A stretch of DNA of 64,000 nucleotides from Paenibacillus mellifer (GCF_023195895.1 NZ_JALPRK010000002.1:1-64000), one strand, 5' to 3'. Positions 33,985 to 43,263 are shown, numbered from the stretch's first letter. Program-made: numbers and translations. The notes: generated by a model from the letters alone, not told the origin.

Positions 33985-35238
33985 ATGAAGTGGGAAGAAT
34001 TAAACGCGGCACAGCAGGCCGAGGTGGAACGGCAGCTTCAGGTGATTTCACGCGGTGTGGTGGAGATTGTACCGGAGGATGAGCTAAAGCAGAAAGTGAT
34101 CAAGTCGGTGGTGACTGGCAAGCCGCTGAAGGTGAAGCTGGGGCTGGATCCTTCCGCGCCGGACATTCACGTCGGCCATACCGTGGTGATGCAGAAGCTT
34201 CGTCAGTTTCAGGAGCTGGGGCATCAGGTGCAGTTGATTATCGGGGACTTCACAGGACGGATCGGCGACCCGACCGGTAAATCGGAAACCCGTAAACAGT
34301 TGACAGAAGAAGATGTGCAGCGGAATGCGGAAACGTACCGCCAGCAAATTTTCAAAATTTTGGACCCGGACAAAACCCAGGTCAACTTCAACTCCGAATG
34401 GCTGGCGCCAATGACGTTCGCTGATGTCGTCAAGTTGTCCGCCAAAGTCACTGTAGCGCGTATGCTCGAACGTGACGATTTCACGAAGCGGTATACCACA
34501 GGGCAACCGATCAGCATCCACGAGTTTTTCTACCCGCTGATGCAGGGGATGGATTCGGTAGCATTGGAAAGTGATATCGAGCTCGGGGGAACGGACCAGA
34601 AGTTTAACCTGCTCATGGGACGGACACTGCAGAAAGAATACGGCAAAGACACGCAAGTCGCCATCATGACCCCGATTATCGAAGGTCTGGACGGCGTGCA
34701 GAAGATGAGTAAGAGTCTTGGCAACTACATCGGCATCGATGAGGCGCCAAACGAAATTTACGGCAAGGCGATGTCCGTGCCGGACGAGCTGATGACGAAA
34801 TACTACGAACTCGTGACGGACCTGTCCCTGGAAGAGTTTGCAGCTCTCCACGAGGGTCTTAAGTCGGGGAAAGTACATCCACGCGACGCCAAAATGAGAC
34901 TCGCTCATACGCTCGTCCGGATGTACCACGGCTCGGAAGCTGCCGATGCGGCGCAGGAGCATTTTGTGACCGTATTCCAGCAACGAGCGTTGCCGGAGGA
35001 TATTGAGGAGAAGGAAATTCCTGCCGCCGAGATGGAGGACGGGAAAATCCGCCTGATCAAACTGCTGACCTTGATCGATTTCGCCGCATCCAACGGTGAA
35101 GCTAAGCGCAGCATCCAGCAAGGCGCGGTGAAGCTGAACGAAGAGAAGATCAGCGATCCGAACGCTGAAGTGGAGCTGGCGGGCGGAGAGATCATTCAAG
35201 TCGGTAAACGTAAATTCGCCAAGCTGTTTGTTAAGTAA
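33985..35238 (+). CDS. tyrS: tyrosyl-tRNA synthetase (TyrZ-like type)
   Basis: This 417-aa protein is a class I tyrosyl-tRNA synthetase. It has the HVGH signature (62-65) and KMSKS (240-244). The [21 protein letters not shown] segment is present, and a C-terminal S4-like RNA-binding domain (about 350-417) starts [15 protein letters not shown]. The [15 protein letters not shown] signature and [18 protein letters not shown] segment match the TyrZ group rather than B. subtilis TyrS. It charges tRNA-Tyr with tyrosine. I chose ATG 33985, 5 codons after the first ATG, because GGAGGTAGGAGC precedes it. The T-box leader controls it. Confidence 0.95.
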   Translation: MKWEELNAAQQAEVERQLQVISRGVVEIVPEDELKQKVIKSVVTGKPLKVKLGLDPSAPDIHVGHTVVMQKLRQFQELGHQVQLIIGDFTGRIGDPTGKSETRKQLTEEDVQRNAETYRQQIFKILDPDKTQVNFNSEWLAPMTFADVVKLSAKVTVARMLERDDFTKRYTTGQPISIHEFFYPLMQGMDSVALESDIELGGTDQKFNLLMGRTLQKEYGKDTQVAIMTPIIEGLDGVQKMSKSLGNYIGIDEAPNEIYGKAMSVPDELMTKYYELVTDLSLEEFAALHEGLKSGKVHPRDAKMRLAHTLVRMYHGSEAADAAQEHFVTVFQQRALPEDIEEKEIPAAEMEDGKIRLIKLLTLIDFAASNGEAKRSIQQGAVKLNEEKISDPNAEVELAGGEIIQVGKRKFAKLFVK

Positions 35239-35245
35239 TCATGAG

Positions 35246-35289
35246 AACCCCGCACCCTCGTCGAGGGTGCGGGGTTTCTCTTTGTTCAT
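35246..35289 (+). terminator. Rho-independent terminator after tyrS
   Basis: The 14-bp stem AACCCCGCACCCTC/GAGGGTGCGGGGTT is followed by TCTCTTTG. Confidence 0.85.
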
Positions 35290-35293
35290 ACAG

Positions 35294-35332
35294 AAAAAAC
35301 CGGCCAAAGTCGATAACGACTCGGGCCGGTTT
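35294..35332 (-). terminator. Rho-independent terminator after rpsD
   Basis: On the minus strand AAACCGGCC pairs with GGCCGGTTT and is followed by TTTCTG. It sits between tyrS and rpsD. Confidence 0.85.
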
Positions 35333-35346
35333 GTGTTGTTGAAATC

Positions 35347-35946
35347 TTAACGGTTGTAGAACTCGACGATTTGCTTCTCATCGATGTCTTGCGACAGTTC
35401 GGAACGTTCTGGCAAACGAATGTATCTGCCTTCCAGAGCCGTGTCGTTGAATTCCAGGTAAGCTGGAAGATGCGAACGGTTCTCCAGGGCTTCCTTCACA
35501 GAGGAAAGGCCGCGGCTTCTTTCACGAAGACTGATCACGTCGCCGAGGTTTACACGGTAAGAAGCGATGTCCACTTTCTTGCCGTTAACAGTCACGTGGC
35601 CATGAGCTACGAGCTGACGCGCACCAGCACGGGAGTTTGCGAAGCCCAGACGGTATACGAGGTTGTCCAAACGGCTTTCAAGCAGGAACATGAACGTTTC
35701 GCCCGCGATACCAGGCATTTTTTGCGCTTTCTCGAACAGGGTGCGGAATTGCTTCTCGCCCAAGCCGTACATGTGGCGCAGTTTTTGTTTCTCGAGCAAC
35801 TGTGCTCCGTAGTTACTAATTTTTCTGCGTTGGTTAGCGCCGTGTTGACCCGGAGGGAAAGGACGCTTCAAATCTTTGCCTGTACCGCTCAAGGAAATGC
35901 CAAGACGGCGGCTGAGTTTAAATTTAGGACCAGTGTAACGTGCCAT
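35347..35946 (-). CDS. rpsD: 30S ribosomal protein S4
   Basis: This 199-aa protein matches ribosomal S4, with the N-terminal [34 protein letters not shown], the S4 domain [20 protein letters not shown] and a C-terminal [16 protein letters not shown]. It is a primary 16S rRNA-binding assembly protein. In Bacillus S4 represses its own synthesis through its mRNA leader. The gene lies downstream of a strong promoter and a leader of about 200 nt. As in B. subtilis, it sits next to tyrS and dgcP. Start ATG 35946 with AAAGGAG upstream. Confidence 0.97.
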   Translation of the reverse strand: MARYTGPKFKLSRRLGISLSGTGKDLKRPFPPGQHGANQRRKISNYGAQLLEKQKLRHMYGLGEKQFRTLFEKAQKMPGIAGETFMFLLESRLDNLVYRLGFANSRAGARQLVAHGHVTVNGKKVDIASYRVNLGDVISLRERSRGLSSVKEALENRSHLPAYLEFNDTALEGRYIRLPERSELSQDIDEKQIVEFYNR

Positions 35947-36144
35947 TGTATAGGTAGACTCCTTTGTTAGTTAAATTTCGTATAGGGTTCTACTTGCGCG
36001 GGTTTTGTTTGGATGAGCGAAGGATAGATGGAAAATACGCTCCCTAACAGGAAAGTTCAGCCGCTGTCCTGTTAGCAACAAAAACCGAGAGGGTGCTCGC
36101 ATGCGTTACGCCCTAAGTAAGACTCTATCCAGTCTTCATCAACA
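35947..36144 (-). ncRNA. rpsD 5' leader, probable S4 autoregulatory RNA
   Basis: About 200 bases separate the likely transcription start from the rpsD ATG. The leader contains a perfect 9-bp hairpin, CTAACAGGA/TCCTGTTAG (36044-36075), and other stem candidates. S4 binds its own mRNA leader in Bacillus; that is family knowledge. The exact pseudoknot was not modelled here. Confidence 0.6.
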
Positions 36145-36150
36145 ATATAT

Positions 36151-36178
36151 ATTATATGAATTTAGGGGGTAAAGTCAA
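36151..36178 (-). promoter_or_regulatory. sigma-A promoter of rpsD
   Basis: On the minus strand TTGACT (-35, 36178-36173) and TATAAT (-10, 36156-36151) are separated by 16 bases. This is near consensus for a highly expressed ribosomal gene. Transcription would start near 36144. Confidence 0.85.
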
Positions 36179-36322
36179 TAAGTGTTTTTGTTGGGAAAGG
36201 TGGTTTTTTGTCGATAGGGCTTTTGACCTAAAAAAATGCCGTGAACCTTAGGAATTATAATGCAAAACCCTAAGGAAGATAGTAAAATAGAGATAACAGA
36301 CATGAACGGATCCGGCGGAGAT

Positions 36323-36357
36323 GGACAAGCTTGAACTTCAGGGAAGGAAGCTTGTCC
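36323..36357 (+). promoter_or_regulatory. 10-bp hairpin upstream of dgcP
   Basis: GGACAAGCTT (36323-36332) pairs with AAGCTTGTCC (36348-36357). It is followed by only GTTTGG, so it is not a clear terminator. It lies 63 bp before dgcP. Another inverted repeat (CTTAGG/CCTAAG) lies at about 36246-36275 around TATAAT. No known c-di-GMP riboswitch motif is visible. Confidence 0.45.
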
Positions 36358-36420
36358 GTTTGGTATTTATCGTAAGTTGAAGGGCTAAAATCCAACGCAG
36401 CATATAAAGGAGCTTTTTTT

Positions 36421-38415
36421 ATGGCCGATCAATCCTTGGGTCAGCCGATGCTGAACCTGAATCATGCTTCTGGCCTGCAGCGGCTCGATGATGGCGACAA
36501 TTATACGGATTGGCTGCGGCAGCTTGATATTACTGTCCATGATTTCCCCTACATCGATTCGATCTTAAAACAGGGTTATGCGGAATGGCTTAAGTTGGTA
36601 AGCGAAATGCCGGAACTCGGTAAGGCCGACTTTTACCTTGCTGGCAGTCGCGGCGAGGTACTGCTTGCCGATTCGCTTGATTCGGGACAGCCGATGAGCC
36701 CGCCCTGGCCCAAGCCAATTGAAGGGGTTATCGGGCAAAGCCTTCGCGAACGAAAAGTGAGCACAGCCGAAACAACGGATGGGGTTTATGTGGCTGTGCC
36801 CGTGTTTACCCGCATCCATGGCGAATTGTTCGCTGCGTTCGGATGCTGCTTGCGGGAGAGCAACCTCATGGCGGCTGTTCTGTTCGCCAAGACGGCGGCA
36901 CAGTTGTTACATTCTTGCTTCTACAAGTGTTTCGAAGGGTTGTTCGTTTCCGATCTGCTGCGCGTCCAGCAGCAGGCTAAACGTGAGGAACAACGCCGCT
37001 CCAAGCTTTTTCAAGTCGTACAGAAGCTCCATGATAAGATCGATGTGGATTCGGTGCTGACCGAAGTGTTCGAACGGGTTTCCGGGATGTATCCGGCAGC
37101 CCGGTTGGAGCTATTGATGTCCCAGGATCATTTAAGCCGTGATCCGCGGGTCAAATCGCTGCAGCTTCACGGACAAGGCGATGAGTTGCTCGTGAGGGCC
37201 TTCATGGAAGGCCGGATGCAGGTTAGGGAATCTGTAGATCCGGAAGAAGGCGCTGCAAGACGGCTGGAAATTGCCGTCCCGCTCAGTGGAAAGCAAGGGG
37301 TATATGGTGTTTTTCATTTGCAAATTCAGCGGGAAGAGATCGATGATGTGGATTTGCAACTGATCGGTATGCTGGCAGATACGGCTGGCACGGCGTTCGA
37401 GAACGCCAAGCTGTACGAGCAGTCCAATTTGTTGATTAACGAATTGAGACTAATTAATGAGCTCACCAAACGGTTGAATCAGAGCCTGCGGCTGAAGGAA
37501 GTGTTCAAGTTTGCTACCGAAGAGCTGCTGTCGATTTTCAAAGCGGAATATTGCTGCATCTCCCAACTGAATAAGGAACGGGAAACGTTCGAGATTATGT
37601 CCAGCAACGTGCCGGGGCTGTCGAAGGAGCATTTTCCGAAAAATTACGGGTTCAGTGGTCTGGTGTGTTCCACGCAGGAGCCGATTATTCTGTCGGACTT
37701 TCAGGCATATGGTAAAGTATCCTCAAGATTTATGGAGGAGACGGATTCCCGTTCGTTGATCACAGCACCTTTAATTGTCCGAGGTGAAGTTAACGGGGTA
37801 ATTATGCTGGCGCACCGCAAGCCCCGCTTCTTCTCTTATGACAATTACAAGCTCCTTCAGGTGCTGTCCTCACACATTGGCCTGGCGATTGCCAACGCTT
37901 CGCTACACGCGGAGGTTCGTCGTATGGCCAACCGCGACATGCTGACAGGACTTTATGCTCGCCACTATGTCGATGATGCGATTCAGGAGTTCCAGAAGAA
38001 AGACACGAACGGCTCTTTAATTATCGTTGATATCGACCAGTTCAAGCAGGTTAACGATACGTACGGCCATCAGACCGGCGATAAAATCCTGAAGCAGGTA
38101 TGCGCAATCGTCAAGAGCTCGATTCGCAAAACGGACATCGCTGCCCGGTGGGGAGGCGAGGAACTGGCCGTGTATTTGCCAGGGGCAAGCGCCGATAACA
38201 GCTACCAAATCGCGGAAACGATCCGGCTGCGCGTCGCGATGGACACCGATCCGTCGGTTACCGTATCGTGCGGCATTGCCGAGTGGATCCAAGGTGACGA
38301 TAAGCTTAGCGTGGAATCGTTGTTCTATCAGGCGGATATGGCTTTATATAAAGCCAAGAACAACGGGCGGAATCAGACGCAAATTGGGTTGAGCGGTGAT
38401 GCGCAAGCCCCATAA
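36421..38415 (+). CDS. dgcP: GAF-GGDEF diguanylate cyclase (DgcP/YtrP-like)
   Basis: This 664-aa soluble protein has no signal peptide. An N-terminal GAF-like region spans about 60-180 and a second about 200-335. A third (about 350-500) starts LKEVFKFATEELLSIFKAEY. The C-terminal GGDEF domain (about 505-655) has the active motif RWGGEEL near residue 580, DIDQFKQVNDTYGHQ and ADMALYKAKNNGRN. It would make cyclic di-GMP from two GTP. The gene order rpsD-dgcP is as in B. subtilis, where YtrP (DgcP) is such an enzyme. ATG 36421 has AAGGAG 7 bases upstream. The terminator is at 38441. Confidence 0.9.
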   Translation: MADQSLGQPMLNLNHASGLQRLDDGDNYTDWLRQLDITVHDFPYIDSILKQGYAEWLKLVSEMPELGKADFYLAGSRGEVLLADSLDSGQPMSPPWPKPIEGVIGQSLRERKVSTAETTDGVYVAVPVFTRIHGELFAAFGCCLRESNLMAAVLFAKTAAQLLHSCFYKCFEGLFVSDLLRVQQQAKREEQRRSKLFQVVQKLHDKIDVDSVLTEVFERVSGMYPAARLELLMSQDHLSRDPRVKSLQLHGQGDELLVRAFMEGRMQVRESVDPEEGAARRLEIAVPLSGKQGVYGVFHLQIQREEIDDVDLQLIGMLADTAGTAFENAKLYEQSNLLINELRLINELTKRLNQSLRLKEVFKFATEELLSIFKAEYCCISQLNKERETFEIMSSNVPGLSKEHFPKNYGFSGLVCSTQEPIILSDFQAYGKVSSRFMEETDSRSLITAPLIVRGEVNGVIMLAHRKPRFFSYDNYKLLQVLSSHIGLAIANASLHAEVRRMANRDMLTGLYARHYVDDAIQEFQKKDTNGSLIIVDIDQFKQVNDTYGHQTGDKILKQVCAIVKSSIRKTDIAARWGGEELAVYLPGASADNSYQIAETIRLRVAMDTDPSVTVSCGIAEWIQGDDKLSVESLFYQADMALYKAKNNGRNQTQIGLSGDAQAP

Positions 38416-38440
38416 ACGTTGCTAATGTTGCTCCTGATAT

Positions 38441-38487
38441 AGAACGCTCCTAGCCCGAATCATTAGTCGGCGGGGCGTTCTTTTTTT
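38441..38487 (+). terminator. Rho-independent terminator after dgcP
   Basis: The stem AGAACGCTCC/GGGGCGTTCT is followed by TTTTTTT, 26 bp after the dgcP stop codon. Confidence 0.85.
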
Positions 38488-38599
38488 GCCCTAGCCCTCC
38501 AGTGAATAGAGCGACCGCCCCTGTGGCAGGCTACTGCTAGAAGTCAAAGTGAACGGTCCGGTGGTGAACCGGTGCATTTTTGAAGGCGGGGGCTTGCGT

Positions 38600-39466
38600 A
38601 TGAGGGGGATGACACAGAAAGGGCCGTTTTACCGGTTAGCCGTCATTGGGTACGGTTTGTTCTTCACGCTTACGTTGGCATCCTGTGGGATGAGCGAAGC
38701 GAAAACGCCCGAGCAGTGGTTTGAGTTCACCTGGTCGGGGCTCGCGGGGTGCGACACGTTGACGTTTCGGGGCCTGGCCGCCTTGCAGCGTGCGAACGGG
38801 CATGGACTGGAAGAGAGTCTCAGTTATACGGGACGTCTTCAAGATCACAGAGAATTGAGCATCCGAGCCGAACCGGCTAACAAGAGCACCGGAAACCTCG
38901 GCGGCCGGCTCCAAGCGGCGGGTTTAGCACAACCCAATGGATGGGAAGCCAAGCTGCACTTAGAGAATGGCAACTGGCTGGTGCAGTCGGACAACCACGA
39001 TGCGCTGTTGCAAGGGGTTGTACGGTTGAATCCATTGGATCAACTGGAGGAAATCCGGATGGCCGCTAAGAAAACGATCACCACCGAAAGCGGTGCCGCG
39101 CGGGGAACGAAGGTACTCCGCATCGAGATGGATCCAGCCGAAGCCAGCATGAGATTAAAAGATCGTCTGCTGTCCGAAATGGAGCTTACACGCAAGGGAG
39201 GAATGGAACGACTGGTTAGCGTTCCAACCCCGATGCAGGAGTCGCTACGCAGCGAGTTATCGAAGATTTGGACCACGGGTAACGATCAGTTGTCGGCCAT
39301 GCTTGAGCAGTTGAACGCAACCGTTGTCTATCACTTGACGATTGATCGCAAATCTGGGCTTCCCGCCAGACTGACCTCGGAAACAACGCTCAAGTACCTG
39401 TCAACCAAAGGCGTACCGCAGCGGGAGGTGCTTCGCACCGATAATCGGTTCGAGAACTATAAGTAG
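38600..39466 (+). CDS. hypothetical lipoprotein
   Basis: This 288-aa protein starts at ATG 38600 with GGCGGGGG upstream. It has a signal with a lipobox (LTLASCGMSE, Cys near residue 30), so it would be attached to the outer face of the membrane. The mature part is mostly polar, with alternating amphipathic strands (AKLHLENGNWLVQS) and a C-terminal VVYHLTIDRKSGLPARL segment. No catalytic or binding motif is visible and I recognise no family. It is a possible structural or signalling lipoprotein, for example sporulation-related, but this is only context. The ATG at 38609 is an alternative start. Confidence 0.7.
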   Translation: MRGMTQKGPFYRLAVIGYGLFFTLTLASCGMSEAKTPEQWFEFTWSGLAGCDTLTFRGLAALQRANGHGLEESLSYTGRLQDHRELSIRAEPANKSTGNLGGRLQAAGLAQPNGWEAKLHLENGNWLVQSDNHDALLQGVVRLNPLDQLEEIRMAAKKTITTESGAARGTKVLRIEMDPAEASMRLKDRLLSEMELTRKGGMERLVSVPTPMQESLRSELSKIWTTGNDQLSAMLEQLNATVVYHLTIDRKSGLPARLTSETTLKYLSTKGVPQREVLRTDNRFENYK

Positions 39467-39613
39467 CTGTGACATCCTAGGTTAGGCTGACTTTATCCCC
39501 TCATCGTGCTACAATAACAGAAGAATTAACCAATGGTTAAACAACGCGGGACGCTTGAACGGCACGGGTTGCCATTAACAGTCCCGCTACGATTTTGGAG
39601 GAGAGTGAGCCAG

Positions 39614-40729
39614 ATGCGAGATCCTAGAATTCAGAAACTGGCGGAGAACCTGGTCGGTTATTCCGTTGATGTACAACCGGGAGAGAACGTCCTGGTCGAA
39701 ATGATCGGCGATGAACGCGATTTGCTAAAAGCCGTGGTGGAAGAGGTAGGAAAGAAGGGCGGAAATGCCTTCGTCGAAATTACCGACCGCACCGTGCAAC
39801 GTGCCCAGTTGAAATATGCCACCGAAGAAGGCATGAAAACTTGGGCCGAATATGATTTAAAACGGATGCAGATGATGGACTGCTACATCGGCATTCGCGC
39901 AGGTTCTAACGTGAATGATATGTCCGATGTTCCTGAGGACAAGATGAAACTGTACAACTCGCTTTATTCCCATCTCGTACATAGTGAACAGCGGGTGAAA
40001 CGCACGAAATGGGTCGTGCTCCGTTATCCGAATGCCAGCATGGCCCAATTGGCCAACACGAGCACCGAAGCCTTCGAAGATTTCTACTTCGATGTGTGCA
40101 ACCTGGATTATGCTAAGATGGATCGGGCGCAGGACGCCTTGGCAGACTTAATGAACAAAACGGACAGAGTCCGAATCGTTGCCCCGGGCACGGACCTGAG
40201 CTTCTCCATCAAAGACATTCCGGCCATCAAATGTTCCGGCCAGAAGAATATTCCTGACGGCGAGGTCTATACCGCTCCGGTTCGCAATACCGTAAACGGT
40301 ACGATCAGCTACAATGCGGCTACGCTGTATAACGGGATCACGTTCGAGAACATCAAGTTCCGCTTCGAGAACGGCAAAATCGTCGAAGCGACAAGCAACG
40401 ATACGAAACGCTTGAATGAAATTCTGGATTCGGACGAAGGAGCCAGATATATCGGAGAGTTTGCGATTGGCTTCAATCCGTATATCCTGCATCCGATGAA
40501 GGACATTTTGTTCGACGAGAAGATCGCCGGCAGCCTGCACTTCACACCAGGGCAAGCGTATGAGGAAGCCGATAACGGTAACCGTTCTTCGATCCACTGG
40601 GACCTTGTGTTGATTCAGCGTCCGGATTACGGCGGCGGAGAAATCTATTTCGACGACGTGCTGATCCGCAAAGACGGGATTTTCGTGATTCCTGAGCTTG
40701 CGGGATTGAATCCGGAAAACTTGAAATAA
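39614..40729 (+). CDS. M29 family aminopeptidase
   Basis: At 371 aa this matches thermophilic-type M29 aminopeptidases (AmpS/AmpT). The metal-ligand motifs are CSGQKNIPDGEVYTAP, GARYIGEFAIGFNP, the His in GSLHFTPGQAYEE, and SSIHWDLV with its His and Asp near the C-terminus. It cleaves N-terminal residues from peptides in the cytoplasm using a two-metal site. I chose ATG 39614, with GGAGGAG about 10 bases upstream, over the in-frame ATG at 39533. It is probably monocistronic, but the HPr-like gene starts 82 bp downstream with no terminator between them. Confidence 0.92.
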   Translation: MRDPRIQKLAENLVGYSVDVQPGENVLVEMIGDERDLLKAVVEEVGKKGGNAFVEITDRTVQRAQLKYATEEGMKTWAEYDLKRMQMMDCYIGIRAGSNVNDMSDVPEDKMKLYNSLYSHLVHSEQRVKRTKWVVLRYPNASMAQLANTSTEAFEDFYFDVCNLDYAKMDRAQDALADLMNKTDRVRIVAPGTDLSFSIKDIPAIKCSGQKNIPDGEVYTAPVRNTVNGTISYNAATLYNGITFENIKFRFENGKIVEATSNDTKRLNEILDSDEGARYIGEFAIGFNPYILHPMKDILFDEKIAGSLHFTPGQAYEEADNGNRSSIHWDLVLIQRPDYGGGEIYFDDVLIRKDGIFVIPELAGLNPENLK

Positions 40730-40811
40730 GAAGAAATTTCCTTGCGAGGAAAGCGGATTCAATGTATGATTAAAGTATGTAATTTCCAAAGTTAAAGACG
40801 GAGGGATCCCT

Positions 40812-41057
40812 ATGGCCACGAACAATGAAGCGGTAGTCGAAATTGCCCAAACAGCCGGCAAATACACTTCTTCCATTGTGCTCCAAGCGGACAACAAGTA
40901 CATCGATGTAAAAAGTATCCTCGGCCTCTTCACCACACTCGTAAACACGAAGAGCTATGAGCTTCACGTCCATGGACCGGATGCGGAAGAAGCAAAGAAA
41001 GCCGTAACCGAAGTGTTCGCCAAGCACGGTTTGGATGTTAAAGTCGTCGCTGAATAA
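40812..41057 (+). CDS. HPr-like protein lacking the catalytic histidine
   Basis: This 81-aa protein aligns with HPr/Crh phosphocarrier proteins from residue 9: EIAQTAGKYTSSIVLQ matches HPr helix 1 and strand 2. YIDVKSILGLF matches the Ser46 site (S35 here), and the C-terminal helix AEEAKKAVTEVFAKHGL follows. The first strand and the HARPAT loop with His15 are absent. The start is well supported by GGAGGG, and the upstream frame has a stop at 40767. It should not pass phosphate as HPr does, but could be phosphorylated on Ser and act like Crh as a CcpA co-repressor. That is inference. A terminator follows at 41069. Confidence 0.75.
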   Translation: MATNNEAVVEIAQTAGKYTSSIVLQADNKYIDVKSILGLFTTLVNTKSYELHVHGPDAEEAKKAVTEVFAKHGLDVKVVAE

Positions 41058-41068
41058 CGAATCGAAAG

Positions 41069-41101
41069 AAACGCTCCCGCTTAAGGCGGGGGCGTTTTTT
41101 A
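41069..41101 (+). terminator. Rho-independent terminator after the HPr-like gene
   Basis: The stem AAACGCTCCCGC/GCGGGGGCGTTT is followed by TTT. It ends the aminopeptidase/HPr-like transcript. Confidence 0.85.
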
Positions 41102-41240
41102 AATGCATACAAACGGCGGCGTTTGGCGGTTTCAAGTGATGAGCTTAATTTGAGGAGGTTCTTGTATTGGCCTTCAATTTCGTCTAATATTAAGATTAGA
41201 GCAGAATGGTAGGCGATTTTGGACATAGGGGGGAAGAAGC

Positions 41241-41528
41241 ATGACTTCATCTGAGTTGCAGGAGCAGCTTAACCTGAAAGCACTTAATCTTCTGAAAGAA
41301 GATGCTGATAAAATTGAGAAGTTAATCGAAGTACAGATGGAGAACTTGGCCACACGTTACTGCCCTCTCTATGAGGAAGTGCTGGATACCCAGATGTATG
41401 GATTCTCTAGGCAAGTGGATTACGCGATTCGCGTCGGACTTATTCAAGAAACGATAGGTAAGCAAATCATCAGCAGATTGGAACGGAATTTGGCTACGTT
41501 ATATGAAGCCATGAACAATAAACAATAG
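41241..41528 (+). CDS. ylaN: YlaN family protein (DUF1507)
   Basis: This 95-aa protein matches YlaN in length and sequence. It starts [20 protein letters not shown], has [23 protein letters not shown] and ends with a helix, [18 protein letters not shown]. subtilis YlaN binds iron and acts with Fur in iron homeostasis; its gene is essential under low iron. It starts at ATG 41241 after AGGGGGGAAG. In B. subtilis ylaN lies next to ftsW, which is also close here (43316), but a cax gene and an Asp23 gene intervene. Confidence 0.9.
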   Translation: MTSSELQEQLNLKALNLLKEDADKIEKLIEVQMENLATRYCPLYEEVLDTQMYGFSRQVDYAIRVGLIQETIGKQIISRLERNLATLYEAMNNKQ

Positions 41529-41556
41529 TAAACGTTTCTGTTGCCGCTAAATGATA

Positions 41557-41604
41557 CAAGCGTATGTTTTCGGAAGCTCCGAAAGCATACGCTTGTTTTG
41601 TTTC
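41557..41604 (+). terminator. Rho-independent terminator after ylaN
   Basis: A long near-perfect stem, CAAGCGTATGTTTTCGG/CCGAAAGCATACGCTTG, is followed by TTTTGTTTC, directly before the convergent cax 3' end. Confidence 0.9.
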
Positions 41605-41612
41605 CGGGTGGG

Positions 41613-42683
41613 TTATACCAGGTAAAACGAGACGCCAAGAATGGCATAAACCGCGAGCAGCAGCAAACCCTCATACCAGTTTGTTTGCCCGTCCTGCGTA
41701 ATGGACTTGGCGATAAACACGGAAACACCAATGGCGGCCAGTTCAATCACGGTAAAGACAATATCCATCGGTTTACCGAACAGGTGGCTGACGAAGATCA
41801 GCACCGGAGCAACGAATAAGGCGATTTGCAAGCTGGAGCCTACGGCGATTTCCACGGCCGCCCCGATTTTGTTCTTCATCGCCAGCATAATGGCCGCGCT
41901 GTGTTCGGCGGCATTACCGACGATGGCAACAACAAAAGCCCCGACGAATAGCTCGCTCAGCCCGAATTCAGCGGTAAGCGTGTCAAGCGTATGTACAAGC
42001 CATTCACTGACGAACGCAACCATCACGGTAGCGATCACCAGATAGAGGATCGATTGCCCCTTTGACCAAGCCGGAGCATGTTCATGCGGCAACTCTTCGG
42101 CGTCCTTCTCACTGATGTCGGCAAGGTAGTTCTTGTGCGTGACCATAGAGAAGATCAGCCATAGGATATAAGCGACGATCAGAATCCCGGCGACGACCAG
42201 ACTAAGCGTGGAGCGGTCATCCTCATGCAGGACATGAGTTTGCAGGAAAATCGCCGGGACGAACAAGGCGATAATCGCTACGATCATCAGCGAGCCGTTC
42301 ATGCCAGCCAGGGCGACGTTGTATTTCTGCACCTTAAACTTCAGCCCCCCGGCAAACAAGCTTAACCCGAGAACGAGCAATAGGTTCCCGATAATGGACC
42401 CAGTAATACTGGCCTTCACCATATCGAATAACCCTTCCCGGACGAGCATGATGGCGATAATTAATTCGGCGGCGTTACCGAAGGTAGCGTTGAGGAAGCC
42501 GCCTAGCCGTTGCCCCGCGTAATGCGCAACGCTTTCCGTCGCCCGGCCGAGAAAGCCAGCCACCAGAACGACGGCAATCGCGGAGATGAAAAATTCCAAA
42601 GTTGCGGACCAATGCGCGTAATGCCCGATGGCACTAAGTGCAAAGAAAATCAGCAACAATGCGGGTGAGATATACTTTTTCAT
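41613..42683 (-). CDS. cax: calcium/proton exchanger (CaCA family)
   Basis: At 356 aa this is a CaCA-family antiporter with about 11 membrane segments in two repeats. Both alpha-repeats are visible: GGFLNATFGNAAELIIA and AIVGNAAEHSAAIMLA, each with GNAAE, the cation-binding signature. An acidic loop between the halves contains SEKDAEELPHEHAP. It exports Ca2+ in exchange for protons. I chose ATG 42683, since GAGGTG precedes it; the upstream frame to 42740 has no good site. It is a single gene, convergent with ylaN and divergent from the Asp23 gene. Confidence 0.88.
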   Translation of the reverse strand: MKKYISPALLLIFFALSAIGHYAHWSATLEFFISAIAVVLVAGFLGRATESVAHYAGQRLGGFLNATFGNAAELIIAIMLVREGLFDMVKASITGSIIGNLLLVLGLSLFAGGLKFKVQKYNVALAGMNGSLMIVAIIALFVPAIFLQTHVLHEDDRSTLSLVVAGILIVAYILWLIFSMVTHKNYLADISEKDAEELPHEHAPAWSKGQSILYLVIATVMVAFVSEWLVHTLDTLTAEFGLSELFVGAFVVAIVGNAAEHSAAIMLAMKNKIGAAVEIAVGSSLQIALFVAPVLIFVSHLFGKPMDIVFTVIELAAIGVSVFIAKSITQDGQTNWYEGLLLLAVYAILGVSFYLV

Positions 42684-42820
42684 GGAACACCTCGTGTTAG
42701 TCATTTTTTGGCAAAAGCCGAATGTAACAATTTTACTCAAAAATAAGCTGAAGGTCTACATTTGCTTTAAATCGACTTCCGATTTACAATGAAACTAATG
42801 AGGTTGAAGGAGGAATGACC

Positions 42821-43183
42821 ATGACCGAACAACTGCAGTTGGATAATGGGCTGATTCGGATTTCAGACGATGTCGTTGCGAAAATCGCCGGAATGGCCGC
42901 TCTGGAGACACCGGGGATTGCCGCGATGTCGGGCGGGCTCTCCGAAGGTTGGGCGAAGCGGTTAAGCGGCAAAAATGTGCAAAAGGGCGTGACGGTCGAA
43001 GTCGGTCAATTGGAGGCGGCGATCTACTTGCGGATCATCGTGTTGTATGAAACGCCGATCCACGAGGTTTGCCGGATGCTTCAACAAAATGTTCGAGAAG
43101 CGGTAGAGAGCATGACGGGGCTTAAAATTGTAGAAGTGAACGTGAAAGTCGAGGGCGTCGCGTTTAAGGACGATGAGATCTAA
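42821..43183 (+). CDS. Asp23/Gls24 family envelope stress protein
   Basis: This 120-aa protein belongs to the Asp23/Gls24 (YloU) family. The start LDNGLIRISDDVVAKIAGMAAL and the C-terminal VREAVESMTGLKIVEVNVKVEGV carry the family pattern. It is a small cytoplasmic membrane-associated protein, linked to cell-envelope stress in staphylococci. AAGGAGG lies 7 bases before ATG 42821, which is preferable to the ATG at 42815. The gene is monocistronic and ends at the shared terminator 43264-43310. Confidence 0.87.
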   Translation: MTEQLQLDNGLIRISDDVVAKIAGMAALETPGIAAMSGGLSEGWAKRLSGKNVQKGVTVEVGQLEAAIYLRIIVLYETPIHEVCRMLQQNVREAVESMTGLKIVEVNVKVEGVAFKDDEI

Positions 43184-43263
43184 CAGATCCATCCTTGACC
43201 TTCTGCAGCATATAGAGTTTCGCTTTCGGCCTCGAATGACCGGATTGCTGGCTTAAGCAACAA

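Noticed and set aside
34084-35199. Minus-strand open frame of 371 codons
   Set aside because: It lies within tyrS on the opposite strand, with no motif.
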